NCBI GenBank assembly: GCA_966111775.1
Contig: CBHWBD010000052.1
Coordinates: 1-27,578 of the forward strand
DNA: 27,578 bases
Direction: 5' to 3'
Origin: Pelomonas sp966111775
GTDB taxonomy: Bacteria > Pseudomonadota > Gammaproteobacteria > Burkholderiales > Burkholderiaceae_C
Made by a program: the position numbers and the translations under genes. Within the stretch, counting starts at the first letter, position 1. Every line of letters starts with the position of its first letter. The notes below the pieces were generated by a model. That model did no database searches and was not told where the DNA came from. It was given only the letters and a program-made list of their open reading frames with translations. Shown one piece after another: positions 14,990 through 21,896 of the stretch.

Positions 14990-15369
14990 GCCCACCTCCT
15001 GCGGTTTGAACTCCACGCAGTCACAGGCACGATCCGTGCCCGAGGGGACTGGGGGGTTCTGATCGCGCCTCAACTGCAAGGCGTCATCAGAACTCTCCAC
15101 TTGGCTGATCAGCAGCTTGGCGCTGCCGGTCACTCATCTATCTGAAGAATAAGCCGCTACACGCCCACCAACAAACCAGCTCGCTCTTCCGTTGACAGGG
15201 TGCCGGTCCAGCATACGCCCGCAGTTTGGGCAAGACCTGGCACTTTTCGGGCAAACCACACAAACATGGGGGCCTTGTGGCTGTGCGCAGACAGCGGCTG
15301 GCGGTGAAGAACTGTTGCGATCGGGACATGCGTCACGGATGCATGAGCATCCCTGCCGCACGCTAGTGT

Positions 15370-15409
15370 TGCGGCGCCGGAAGAGGGCGTCTTGTCGGAC
15401 GCCGCCGCA
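15370..15409. other. nested stem-loop in the prkA/parB intergenic region
   Basis: Outer arms TGCGGC (15370-15375) and GCCGCA (15404-15409) enclose an inner perfect stem GGCGTC (15386-15391) and GACGCC (15398-15403). The inner loop is 6 nt and there is a 10-nt one-sided bulge. The two stacked 6-bp stems are more than the isolated hairpins seen elsewhere in this window, so it may be part of a structured RNA. Function unknown. Confidence 0.35.
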
Positions 15410-15546
15410 TTGCAGAGATGGCACCCCTCGCCCAGTCTTGCCTCGCTATACGCGGGCAAGTCTGGTCGGTCTTGCAGACCGCGCTGCAGCCAAGGCCGCA
15501 GCTCTTCGGTAGGCACATGCCGCCCACTGGGCGCCATGTGTCCGAC

Positions 15547-15641
15547 CTCAGCCCCCGAGGGGACGGCGATGCTTGGCGGGTCGACCGCCAAGCACATCGC
15601 CAGAGCGGGCCGGCTAGGGAGCGGCCCGGCGCTCGGCCCGC
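15547..15641. repeat. GC-rich intergenic repeat, copy A, downstream of parB
   Basis: The element begins TCAGCCCCCGAGGGGA and ends near GGCTAGGGAGCGGCCCGG. Both parts recur in copy B (16623-16675). Internally it holds a 9-bp perfect stem (15571-15579 with 15585-15593), extended to 14 bp past a 2-nt bulge, plus an 8-bp stem (15605-15612 with 15634-15641). It lies 31 bp past the parB stop and could act as its terminator, though there is no T-run. Confidence 0.55.
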
Positions 15642-15671
15642 AAGCAATAGCCGCCGATATCGCGAGCGGAG

Positions 15672-16574
15672 TCAGCCGCCGCGCAGCTTGTCGAGGATGC
15701 CGGACAGGGCGTCCAGCGAGTCGAAGTGGATGGCGAGCTCGCCGCTCTGGCCGCCGCGCTTGGTTCGCTTCTTCACGCGCACCTCGACGGTGGCGCCGAG
15801 GGCATCGGCCAGCTCTTCTTCCAGCCGCAGCACGTCGCGGCTCTTGTCGCTCTTCACGCGCAGCAGCGGTGCCTGGCGGGCAGCGCCCTGCTGCTTGGCG
15901 ACCAGCTTCTCGGCCTCGCGCACACTGAGCTTCTTGGCGGCGATTTCGTTGGCGGCGGTGATCTGCACGGCGCCGTCCAGCGGCAGCAGGGCACGGGCAT
16001 GGCCCATGTCCAGGTCGCCGGCCATCAGCATGTTCTGCACCGGCGCCGCAAGGTTCAAAAGCCGCAGCAGATTGCTGGCGGCGCTGCGTGAACGACCGAC
16101 GGCCTGGGCCGCCTGTTCGTGGGTCAGGCCGAACTCGTCGGTGAGTCGTTTCAGGCCGTGGGCCTCTTCCAGCGGATTCAGGTCTTCGCGCTGGATGTTC
16201 TCGATCAGCGCCATCGCGGCGGCCGATTCGTCCGGCACCGCCTTGACCAGCACCGGCACCTCGCGCAGGCCCGCAAGTCTTGCGGCACGGAAGCGGCGTT
16301 CGCCGGCAATGATCTCGTAGGCGACGCCGCCGTTGGGCGTGATCGGCCGCACCAGGATCGGTTGCATGATCCCTTGCGCCTTGATCGACTCGGCGAGCTC
16401 GTACAGCGAGCCCTCGTCCATGCGCGTGCGCGGCTGATATTTGCCGGCCTGCATCTGTTCGAGCTTCAGCGTGCTGGGCGTGCCGTCGCGCTCCGGCGCC
16501 GGGGCGTCGCTGACTTTGGGGCCGAGCAGGGCTTCCAGGCCGAGGCCGAGGCCTTTGGGTTTCTTCGTGACCAT
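15672..16574 (-). CDS. parB: chromosome-partitioning protein ParB
   Basis: This 300-residue ParB binds parS, spreads along DNA as a CTP-dependent sliding clamp, and loads SMC while ParA moves the origin. It has the N-terminal KGLGLGLEALLG, which stimulates ParA, and the CTP-binding/arginine patch G-E-R-R-F-R at 91-96. ENIQRED is at 125-131 and a helix-turn-helix at about 151-172 (THEQAAQAVGRSRSAASNLL). A C-terminal dimerisation domain closes the protein. The ATG is at 16574. In most genomes parB follows parA directly; here they are about 8.9 kb apart. The nearest upstream gene on the same strand is the RBBP9-like hydrolase, 99 bp away. Confidence 0.97.
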   Translation of the reverse strand: MVTKKPKGLGLGLEALLGPKVSDAPAPERDGTPSTLKLEQMQAGKYQPRTRMDEGSLYELAESIKAQGIMQPILVRPITPNGGVAYEIIAGERRFRAARLAGLREVPVLVKAVPDESAAAMALIENIQREDLNPLEEAHGLKRLTDEFGLTHEQAAQAVGRSRSAASNLLRLLNLAAPVQNMLMAGDLDMGHARALLPLDGAVQITAANEIAAKKLSVREAEKLVAKQQGAARQAPLLRVKSDKSRDVLRLEEELADALGATVEVRVKKRTKRGGQSGELAIHFDSLDALSGILDKLRGG

Positions 16575-16622
16575 GGGCGCGGATTGTCGATGAATGGGCG
16601 CCCCCGAACCTGCCGCTTTGCG

Positions 16623-16675
16623 TCAGCCCCCCCGAGGGGGAGTGAAGCGGCTCGGGAGCGGCCCGTCGCCGCTTC
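16623..16675. repeat. GC-rich intergenic repeat, copy B, between the hydrolase gene and parB
   Basis: TCAGCCCCCCCGAGGGGGA is followed by CGGCTCGGGAGCGGCCCG; both blocks closely match copy A at 15547-15641. GAAGCGG (16644-16650) and CCGCTTC (16669-16675) form a 7-bp stem that runs into the stop codon of the hydrolase gene. The G/C blocks form a second hairpin. It may serve as a terminator between the hydrolase gene and parB. The element is probably dispersed in the genome. Confidence 0.6.
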
Positions 16676-17213
16676 AGCGCTTGGCCAGGCTTTCCAGCAG
16701 TTCCCGCCCCTGCGGCCAGTCCCCCAGGCCCGACTCGGCGTTCAGATGCCCCCGCGGCCCGGCGATGACGACGCTGCTGCCCCAGTCGGCCGCCATCTGC
16801 GTGCTGCGCTCGGCGGCGCCGAAGGGGTCGTCGCTGCTGATGACGGTGATGCTGGGAAAGGGCAGGCGCGGGCGGCGGATGGGGCGCCAGTTGTGCAGCT
16901 GGGGCGGCATGTCCTCGCGCTCGGTATCGGGCGGGGCCACCAGCAGGGCGCCCTTGACCCGGTCGGTATGTCGGGAGTGCTCGGCCCAGGCGGCCACCAG
17001 CTGGCAGCCCAGGGAATGGGCCACCAGGATGGCCGGGGCGTCGTCCTGCAGCAGCACCTCGTCCAGGCGCGCCATCCAGTCGCCGCGGCGCGGCCAGTCC
17101 CAGTCGTGCTGCTCGACGCGCTCGTCACCGTGCAGGCGCTCCCAGCGGCTTTGCCAGTGCTCCGGGCCCGAGTTTTGCCAGCCGGGGAGAAGCAGTACAC
17201 GTGAGGGATTCAT
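16674..17213 (-). CDS. RBBP9/YdeN-family serine hydrolase (alpha/beta-hydrolase fold)
   Basis: This 179-residue small alpha/beta-hydrolase belongs to the RBBP9/YdeN group. It starts VLLLPGWQNSGPEHWQSRWE, whose PGW-N-S-GP-HWQ pattern is diagnostic. The nucleophile elbow is A-H-S-L-G-C, the acid is probably in VISSDDPF, and the His is in GPRGHLNAESGLGDWP. It acts in the cytoplasm on an unknown ester or peptide-like substrate. From memory this family is a common neighbour of parAB in Burkholderiales, so it marks the ancestral locus. Start ATG 17213 has AAGGATAAGGG upstream. It is divergent from argC with 51 bp between. Confidence 0.92.
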   Translation of the reverse strand: MNPSRVLLLPGWQNSGPEHWQSRWERLHGDERVEQHDWDWPRRGDWMARLDEVLLQDDAPAILVAHSLGCQLVAAWAEHSRHTDRVKGALLVAPPDTEREDMPPQLHNWRPIRRPRLPFPSITVISSDDPFGAAERSTQMAADWGSSVVIAGPRGHLNAESGLGDWPQGRELLESLAKR

Positions 17214-17264
17214 GGTTTGCCCTTATCCTTGGTGGTTCGATTTTGAGTGCTTGGAGCAGCGGCA

Positions 17265-18212
17265 ATGACGTTCAAGGTGTTTGTGGATGGCCAGGAAGGC
17301 ACCACCGGCTTGCGGATTCACGAGTACCTCGCGGCCCGCACCGACATCGAGGTGCTGAAGATCGATGCCGACAAGCGCAAGGACCCGGCCGAGCGTTCGC
17401 GCCTGCTGAACGCCGCCGACGTGGCCTTTCTGTGCCTGCCCGACGCGGCTTCGCGAGAGGCGGCCTTCATGGTCAACAACGACCGCACCTGCCTCATCGA
17501 CGCCAGCACCGCCCACCGCACGGCGCCGGGCTGGGCCTTCGGCCTGCCGGAACTGGCTCGTGGCCAGCGGGGTGCCATCCAGGCCAGCAAGCGCATCTCC
17601 AACCCGGGTTGCCATTCCAGCGCCTTCATCCTGGCGGTGCGCCCGCTGGTGGACGCCGGCCTGCTGCCGCGCGACGCGGCCGTCAGCGCCACCTCCATCA
17701 CCGGCTACTCGGGTGGCGGCAAGTCCATGATCGCCGAGTACGAGCAGCAGCCGCTGCCGGCCCCTCTGCAGGCACCGCGGCCCTATGGACTGGGCCTCAA
17801 GCACAAGCATTTGCCCGAGATGGCGGCCCACACCGGCCTGGCCACGCCGCCGGTCTTCCAGCCCATCGTCGCCAGCTTCTACAAGGGCCTGGCCGTCAGC
17901 GTGCCCCTGCACCTGAGCCAGCTCAAGGCCGGCACGACGCCTGAAGCCGTCCATGCCGCCCTGGCCGCCCACTACGAGGGCGAGCGCTTCATCAACGTGA
18001 AGCCGCTGCGCGACGCCGCGACGCTGGAAGCCGGCTTCTTCGATGTGCAGGCCTGCAACGACACCAACCGTGTGGACCTCTTCGTGTTCGCTTCCGATAC
18101 CCAGGTGCTTTTGATGAGCCGCCTGGACAACCTCGGCAAGGGGGCCAGCGGCGCGGCCGTGCAGAGCATGAACGTCCACCTGGGCGTCGAGGAAAGCCTG
18201 GGGCTGGTCTGA
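17265..18212 (+). CDS. argC: N-acetyl-gamma-glutamyl-phosphate reductase, type 2
   Basis: This enzyme reduces N-acetyl-gamma-glutamyl phosphate to the semialdehyde with NADPH, the third step of arginine synthesis, in the cytoplasm. It is 315 residues long. It has the type 2 signature: VFVDGQEGTTGLRIHEYL for NADP binding, the catalytic Cys116 in SNPGCHSS, and a His in KHKHLPEM. The C-terminal NVHLGVEESLGL region is intact. ATG 17265 is preceded by GGAG. The type 2 form differs from the longer type 1 ArgC with a GGTGYTG start, so a second, type 1 gene may exist elsewhere in the genome. No other arginine gene is near. It is followed by a 5-bp hairpin at 18225-18238. Confidence 0.95.
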   Translation: MTFKVFVDGQEGTTGLRIHEYLAARTDIEVLKIDADKRKDPAERSRLLNAADVAFLCLPDAASREAAFMVNNDRTCLIDASTAHRTAPGWAFGLPELARGQRGAIQASKRISNPGCHSSAFILAVRPLVDAGLLPRDAAVSATSITGYSGGGKSMIAEYEQQPLPAPLQAPRPYGLGLKHKHLPEMAAHTGLATPPVFQPIVASFYKGLAVSVPLHLSQLKAGTTPEAVHAALAAHYEGERFINVKPLRDAATLEAGFFDVQACNDTNRVDLFVFASDTQVLLMSRLDNLGKGASGAAVQSMNVHLGVEESLGLV

Positions 18213-18224
18213 ACCGGAAATCGG

Positions 18225-18238
18225 GGCGCTGAGGCGCC
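18225..18238 (+). terminator. possible weak terminator hairpin after argC
   Basis: GGCGC (18225-18229) and GCGCC (18234-18238) pair around a TGAG loop, 12 bp after the argC stop. There is no T-run, so termination, if any, is weak. It separates argC from the two-gene unit downstream. Confidence 0.3.
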
Positions 18239-18256
18239 GCCGGGCGACATAGGATG

Positions 18257-18277
18257 ACGCCTCTCGGTGGGAGGCGT
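18257..18277 (+). promoter_or_regulatory. ribosome-site-sequestering hairpin before the CHAT-like gene
   Basis: ACGCCTC (18257-18263) pairs perfectly with GAGGCGT (18271-18277), with a 7-nt loop. The right arm contains most of the GGGAGG ribosome binding site (18269-18274), and the ATG begins at 18279. Translation could be controlled by opening this stem, by an RNA-binding factor, temperature or coupling. A TAGGAT at 18250-18255 could be a -10 element, but no -35 box fits. Confidence 0.45.
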
Positions 18278-18278
18278 G

Positions 18279-20573
18279 ATGTCGAAGACTGCAGGCACTG
18301 ATCCTGTTCTGGCCCGGATCTCTTTGGTCATTCCGGGCCGCACGATCGCCTTGGGCGGCAGGCCCGAGGAGGGTGTGTCCGCGTGCCGGCTCGACACCGA
18401 AGCCATGCGCTGGACCTATGTGCTGCGGGCGCGTGAACGCTGGCTCAGTTCGAGCGAAGCCAGCAACAGTCGCGAGGAACAGGCCCACCGCACGCTGAAG
18501 GGCTTTGGCCTGAAGGATGCCGACCTGGAGGCCCTGGCCCGCGCGCCGCGCGTCGTCGTGCGCATGCCCTACGAGTCCGAGCACGAAGGCTGGCAGGGCC
18601 GCATCTTTCCCTGGGAATACCTGCTGGCCAAGGCCACGCGGCGCTATCGCAATGTGGACAACCACCGCGTCACCGTGATGCGCGAGGTGGTGTCCCGGGC
18701 GCCGGTCACCTGGGAAAAGTCGCGGCAGCCCAGCCTGCTCTTCGTGCAGAGCGCACCCGGCGGCCTGCGGCAGACCTGGGATTTCAGCGCCGAGACCAAG
18801 CGACTCAAGCGCGCCCTGGGCGGCATCCGCCTGATCGAGCTGCAGGACCCGAGCTGGCAGCAACTGCACGATGTGGTGAAGCAGCTCAAGCCCGACCTCA
18901 TCCACCTGAGCGGCTTCGACAATCTGGAAGGCCTGAGGGCCCTGCGCGACCTGGTGCCGGAAGGCGAGACGGTGGAGGCCGAATTCGGCCCCATGCACCT
19001 GGAAGACGTGCTGGCCAAGGAAGCCAGCGTGCCCGACGGCATGCTACTGGCCGGCGAATCCGCCGGCGCGGCCGTGATCGGTGCGCAGCGGCTGGCCGAG
19101 GCGCTCCGGGCGGGCGGGGAGCATTGCGCCTATTTCGTCTCGGTGAGCCTCGAAAACTCGGCCGCGCGCACGGCGGCGCTGATCGTGGCGGAGCGCGCGG
19201 CGCTGTCGGCCGTCGGCTTCCAGGACGCGATCGAGAACCAGCTGGTGGACTTCTTCTTCGAGCTGGTCTACAGCCAGCTCGACCAGGCGGTGTGGAATCT
19301 GCCGCTGGCCTTCGAGAGCGCCTGGATGCGAGCGCGCAAGGAGCCCCGGGCCACGCGGGCCACCGGCGTCACGCTGTGGATGGGCGCGCCGCTGAACGAG
19401 GCCGCCCTCACTCGGGGAGAGCCCGCTGCGGCCGAACTGCGCGACGCCGGCACGCCGCCGCGGCTGCAGGCCGTGCCCGAGGAAGAGCTCAACTACGCGG
19501 TGCTGCACAACAACGGGCGGCTGTTCCGCCAGATCGTCGTGGAGCGTGGCAGCGCCCAGCCCGACGACTGGCTCAGCATCGATGTGGAGCTGCAGCTCGG
19601 CCCCGAGCAGGCTCGCTGGCGCAAGCGCTTCGCGGCCGGCGAGACGCGCTTCGACCTCAGCAACGAAGTGCACGTGCCGCTGACGGCTGCGCTGATGCGC
19701 TCGCTGCAGGAAGCCGTCAACAGCACCTTGATGGTCCAGCTCAGCCACAACGACCAGGTGCTGACGCGCGACAGCCATCGCCTGCGCCTGCTGCCCGTGG
19801 ACCAGTGGCGCGACAACGACAAGGACGGCCAGTGGCTGCCCTCCTTCGTGCTGCCGCGCGATCCGGCCGTCGTCGGCGCGGTGGAGCTGGCCCAGCGCTA
19901 TGTGCGCATCCTGCGCGACAACCCGGCCGCCGGCTTCGAGGGCTACCAGGCCGCGCCCAGCACCGAGGAAGAACAGCTGCGCGAGGTGGACCTGCAGGTG
20001 CAGGCGATCTGGGCCGCCCTGCTGCACGAATGGAAGCTCGGCTACATCAACCCGCCGCCGTCCTACAGCAGCAAGCTCGACTCGCAGCGACTGCGCACGC
20101 CCAGCGCCATCCTGGGCGGGCGGGCCGGCACCTGCATCGACCTGGCCCTGCTGTTCGCCGCCTGCCTGGAGCTGATCGACGTCTACCCGGTCATCTTCCT
20201 GCTCAACGGCCATGCGCTGCCGGGCTATTGGCGGCACAACAGCTTCCAGGCCGACTACCTGGCCGTCAGCGGCGAGGGTGCCCATGGCGCCATGGCCGGC
20301 GCGGCGGATCGCAACTCTTCCGCCAGCCTGCAGCGCTACGCCTGGCAGGCGATAGGCGATGCACCCTACCGCGAGGTCAGGCAGCTGATCCGCGCGCGGC
20401 GCCTGGTGCCCATCGAGACGGTGCGGCTGACCGAGCATTGCGGTTTCGTGGAGGCCGTGGAGGCGGGCATCGATGCGCTGTCGGAAGCGGACGACTTCCA
20501 CTCCGTGCTGGACGTCGTGACGGCGCGCATGAAGGGCATCACGCCCCTGCCCATCGTGGAGGAGAGGCCATGA
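18279..20573 (+). CDS. CHAT-like (degenerate) plus beta-sandwich and transglutaminase-like protein
   Basis: This 764-residue protein starts at ATG 18279. Residues about 150-355 follow the CHAT (caspase-like) pattern: LLFVQSAP, then DLIHLSG with a His at 209, then CAYFVSVSLENSAARTAALI before VGFQDAI. The usual Cys of the N-A-C motif is missing (S-L-E-N-S-A at 290-295), so this part is probably inactive or divergent. Residues about 405-530 form a beta-sandwich (ELNYAVLHNNGRLFRQ to LPSFVLPRDPAV). Residues about 545-730 form a transglutaminase-like domain with Cys619 in GRAGTCIDLALLF and His645 in LNGHALPGYW. The latter two resemble the N-terminal region of DUF4011-type helicase proteins. It shares ATGA with the downstream hydrolase gene. 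The function is unknown; a conflict or defence role is inference. Confidence 0.8.
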   Translation: MSKTAGTDPVLARISLVIPGRTIALGGRPEEGVSACRLDTEAMRWTYVLRARERWLSSSEASNSREEQAHRTLKGFGLKDADLEALARAPRVVVRMPYESEHEGWQGRIFPWEYLLAKATRRYRNVDNHRVTVMREVVSRAPVTWEKSRQPSLLFVQSAPGGLRQTWDFSAETKRLKRALGGIRLIELQDPSWQQLHDVVKQLKPDLIHLSGFDNLEGLRALRDLVPEGETVEAEFGPMHLEDVLAKEASVPDGMLLAGESAGAAVIGAQRLAEALRAGGEHCAYFVSVSLENSAARTAALIVAERAALSAVGFQDAIENQLVDFFFELVYSQLDQAVWNLPLAFESAWMRARKEPRATRATGVTLWMGAPLNEAALTRGEPAAAELRDAGTPPRLQAVPEEELNYAVLHNNGRLFRQIVVERGSAQPDDWLSIDVELQLGPEQARWRKRFAAGETRFDLSNEVHVPLTAALMRSLQEAVNSTLMVQLSHNDQVLTRDSHRLRLLPVDQWRDNDKDGQWLPSFVLPRDPAVVGAVELAQRYVRILRDNPAAGFEGYQAAPSTEEEQLREVDLQVQAIWAALLHEWKLGYINPPPSYSSKLDSQRLRTPSAILGGRAGTCIDLALLFAACLELIDVYPVIFLLNGHALPGYWRHNSFQADYLAVSGEGAHGAMAGAADRNSSASLQRYAWQAIGDAPYREVRQLIRARRLVPIETVRLTEHCGFVEAVEAGIDALSEADDFHSVLDVVTARMKGITPLPIVEERP

Positions 20574-21862
20574 GCAACGGCAATCTCTGGGCCGATGTGA
20601 GCGACAGGCTGGCGCTCGAAGAGCCGCCCACGCAGCTCAGCACCCTGCCCATCGGCCAGCGCCGCCGGCGCGCGGCGACGCGCGACGCCGATGGCCGCGC
20701 CAAGGTCGAGCTGGTGCGTGACGAGGACGGCCTGCTGCGCTGGGTCTACTCACCGCCCACCACGCCCGGCGGCACGGGGCGGCGTTCCTACCGGTCCATG
20801 CGCGTGGCGCCGGACGATGTCGTGCAGAGCTTTCGCTTCAACGACTTCGGCAGCAATGCGGTCACCGACAAGTTGATCGATGCCGACAACTGGCTGACGC
20901 CCGACCAGGGCATGCAGCGCTGGCAGGACGGCCATCTGGTGAGCGACCCCCAGCCCAAGATCGCCAAGGGCCGCGTGCTGCTGCTGGTGCATGGCACCTT
21001 CAGCAAGTCGCAGATGTGGTTCGACGAGCTGCAGGCCACCGAGGCCGGCCGCAAGCTGCTGGCCGGCTGGCAGCAGAAGTACGACGCCATCCTGGCCTTC
21101 GGCCATGCCACCCTCTCGGTGGCGGCCTGGTCCAACGCCCTCGATCTGCATCGGGCCCTGCTGAACGTCAGCGCACCCATCGACGTGGTCTGCCACAGCC
21201 GGGGCGGCCTGGTGGTGGGCTGGTTGATGCGGCTGCGCGCCGTGCCGGTGGAGCGCGTCGTCTTCGTGGCCTCGCCGCTGGTGGGCACCAGCCTGGCGGC
21301 GCCGGACAAGCTGCGCGCCGCCCTCGACATGATCGCCAGCTACGCCGATGCGGTGTCGGCCGTCAGCAGGCAGGCGACGGGCATCGTGCCTTTTGCCGAA
21401 GGCGTGTCGCTGCTGGCCAAGATCTTCGGCAAGGTGCTGCACCTCGGCAGCACCACACCCATCGTCGATGCCGCCGTGGGACTGGTGCCGGGGCTGGCGA
21501 CACAGCAGCTGGTCAGGAACAACGGCGATGTGCGCCAGCTGTTCGCCGACCCCTGGCTGTGCACGCCCAAGATGTTCGGCATCGGCGCGTCCTTCCAGCC
21601 CGACGAGAGTGCGCAGCCGATCTGGAAGTTCTGGCGCCGCTTCAGCCACGTCGGCGACCAGATCAAGTACGCCGCCGCCGACATGGTCTTCCCCGGCCCC
21701 AACGACCTGGTGGTGGACGTGGACTCGATGTTCCGCCTGGGCGAGGGCGGCAACATCACCTTCGAAGCCCTCGGTGTGGGCCCGACCACCCACCACACCA
21801 ACTACTTCCGCGATGAGCGCGTGATCGACTACCTGGGCGACCAGCTGTCGATCCAGGCCTGA
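20570..21862 (+). CDS. alpha/beta-hydrolase (lipase/esterase-like) partner of the CHAT-like protein
   Basis: This 430-residue protein has no signal peptide, so it is cytoplasmic. An N-terminal extension of about 130 residues includes a basic RRRRAATRD patch and VVQSFRFNDFGSNAV. The hydrolase core follows: oxyanion strand LLLVHGTFSKS (137-147), nucleophile elbow C-H-S-R-G-G with Ser210, a possible acid in GPNDLVVDVDSM (Asp379 or Asp383) and His408/409 in THHTNYF. All three catalytic residues can therefore be placed. It might cut lipids, esters or a small messenger. The start overlaps the stop of the CHAT-like gene (ATGA), so the two are made together. It is followed by a GC hairpin and converges on the OmpA-like gene. 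Confidence 0.85.
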   Translation: MSNGNLWADVSDRLALEEPPTQLSTLPIGQRRRRAATRDADGRAKVELVRDEDGLLRWVYSPPTTPGGTGRRSYRSMRVAPDDVVQSFRFNDFGSNAVTDKLIDADNWLTPDQGMQRWQDGHLVSDPQPKIAKGRVLLLVHGTFSKSQMWFDELQATEAGRKLLAGWQQKYDAILAFGHATLSVAAWSNALDLHRALLNVSAPIDVVCHSRGGLVVGWLMRLRAVPVERVVFVASPLVGTSLAAPDKLRAALDMIASYADAVSAVSRQATGIVPFAEGVSLLAKIFGKVLHLGSTTPIVDAAVGLVPGLATQQLVRNNGDVRQLFADPWLCTPKMFGIGASFQPDESAQPIWKFWRRFSHVGDQIKYAAADMVFPGPNDLVVDVDSMFRLGEGGNITFEALGVGPTTHHTNYFRDERVIDYLGDQLSIQA

Positions 21863-21878
21863 GCGGCTTCGCAGCCGC
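21863..21878 (+). terminator. perfect 6-bp hairpin directly after the hydrolase stop
   Basis: GCGGCT (21863-21868) and AGCCGC (21873-21878) pair around a TCGC loop, starting at the base after the stop codon. It lies between two converging genes and could end transcription from both sides. No T-run follows on either strand, so the call is tentative. Confidence 0.4.
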
Positions 21879-21896
21879 GCTCGGCACTCAGCGGGC

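Larger units (their letters stand above)
14990..15671. other. 682-bp prkA/parB intergenic region, hairpin-rich, no convincing gene
   Basis: No reading frame here has convincing protein character. The prkA ribosome binding site (minus strand, AGGAGG, 14995-15000) lies at the left end and the parB stop just beyond the right end. In between are at least five potential stem-loops: 15337-15352, the nested 15370-15409, 15437-15460, 15483-15502 and 15566-15600. A GC-rich repeat lies at 15547-15641. A structured RNA, a long prkA leader or parB terminators are all possible. A candidate zinc-knuckle peptide on the minus strand (frame ending 15134) is discussed among the findings. Confidence 0.5.

Noticed and set aside
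12938..15145. Plus-strand frame of over 700 codons opposite prkA
   Set aside because: It lies opposite the unmistakable PrkA; its sequence is a low-complexity Leu/Val/Gln/His antisense shadow and its start passes through the inverted repeat.
15157..15597. Minus-strand 146-codon frame in the prkA/parB gap
   Set aside because: It has no fold pattern, no good ribosome site, and overlaps two other equally weak frames; treated as non-coding.
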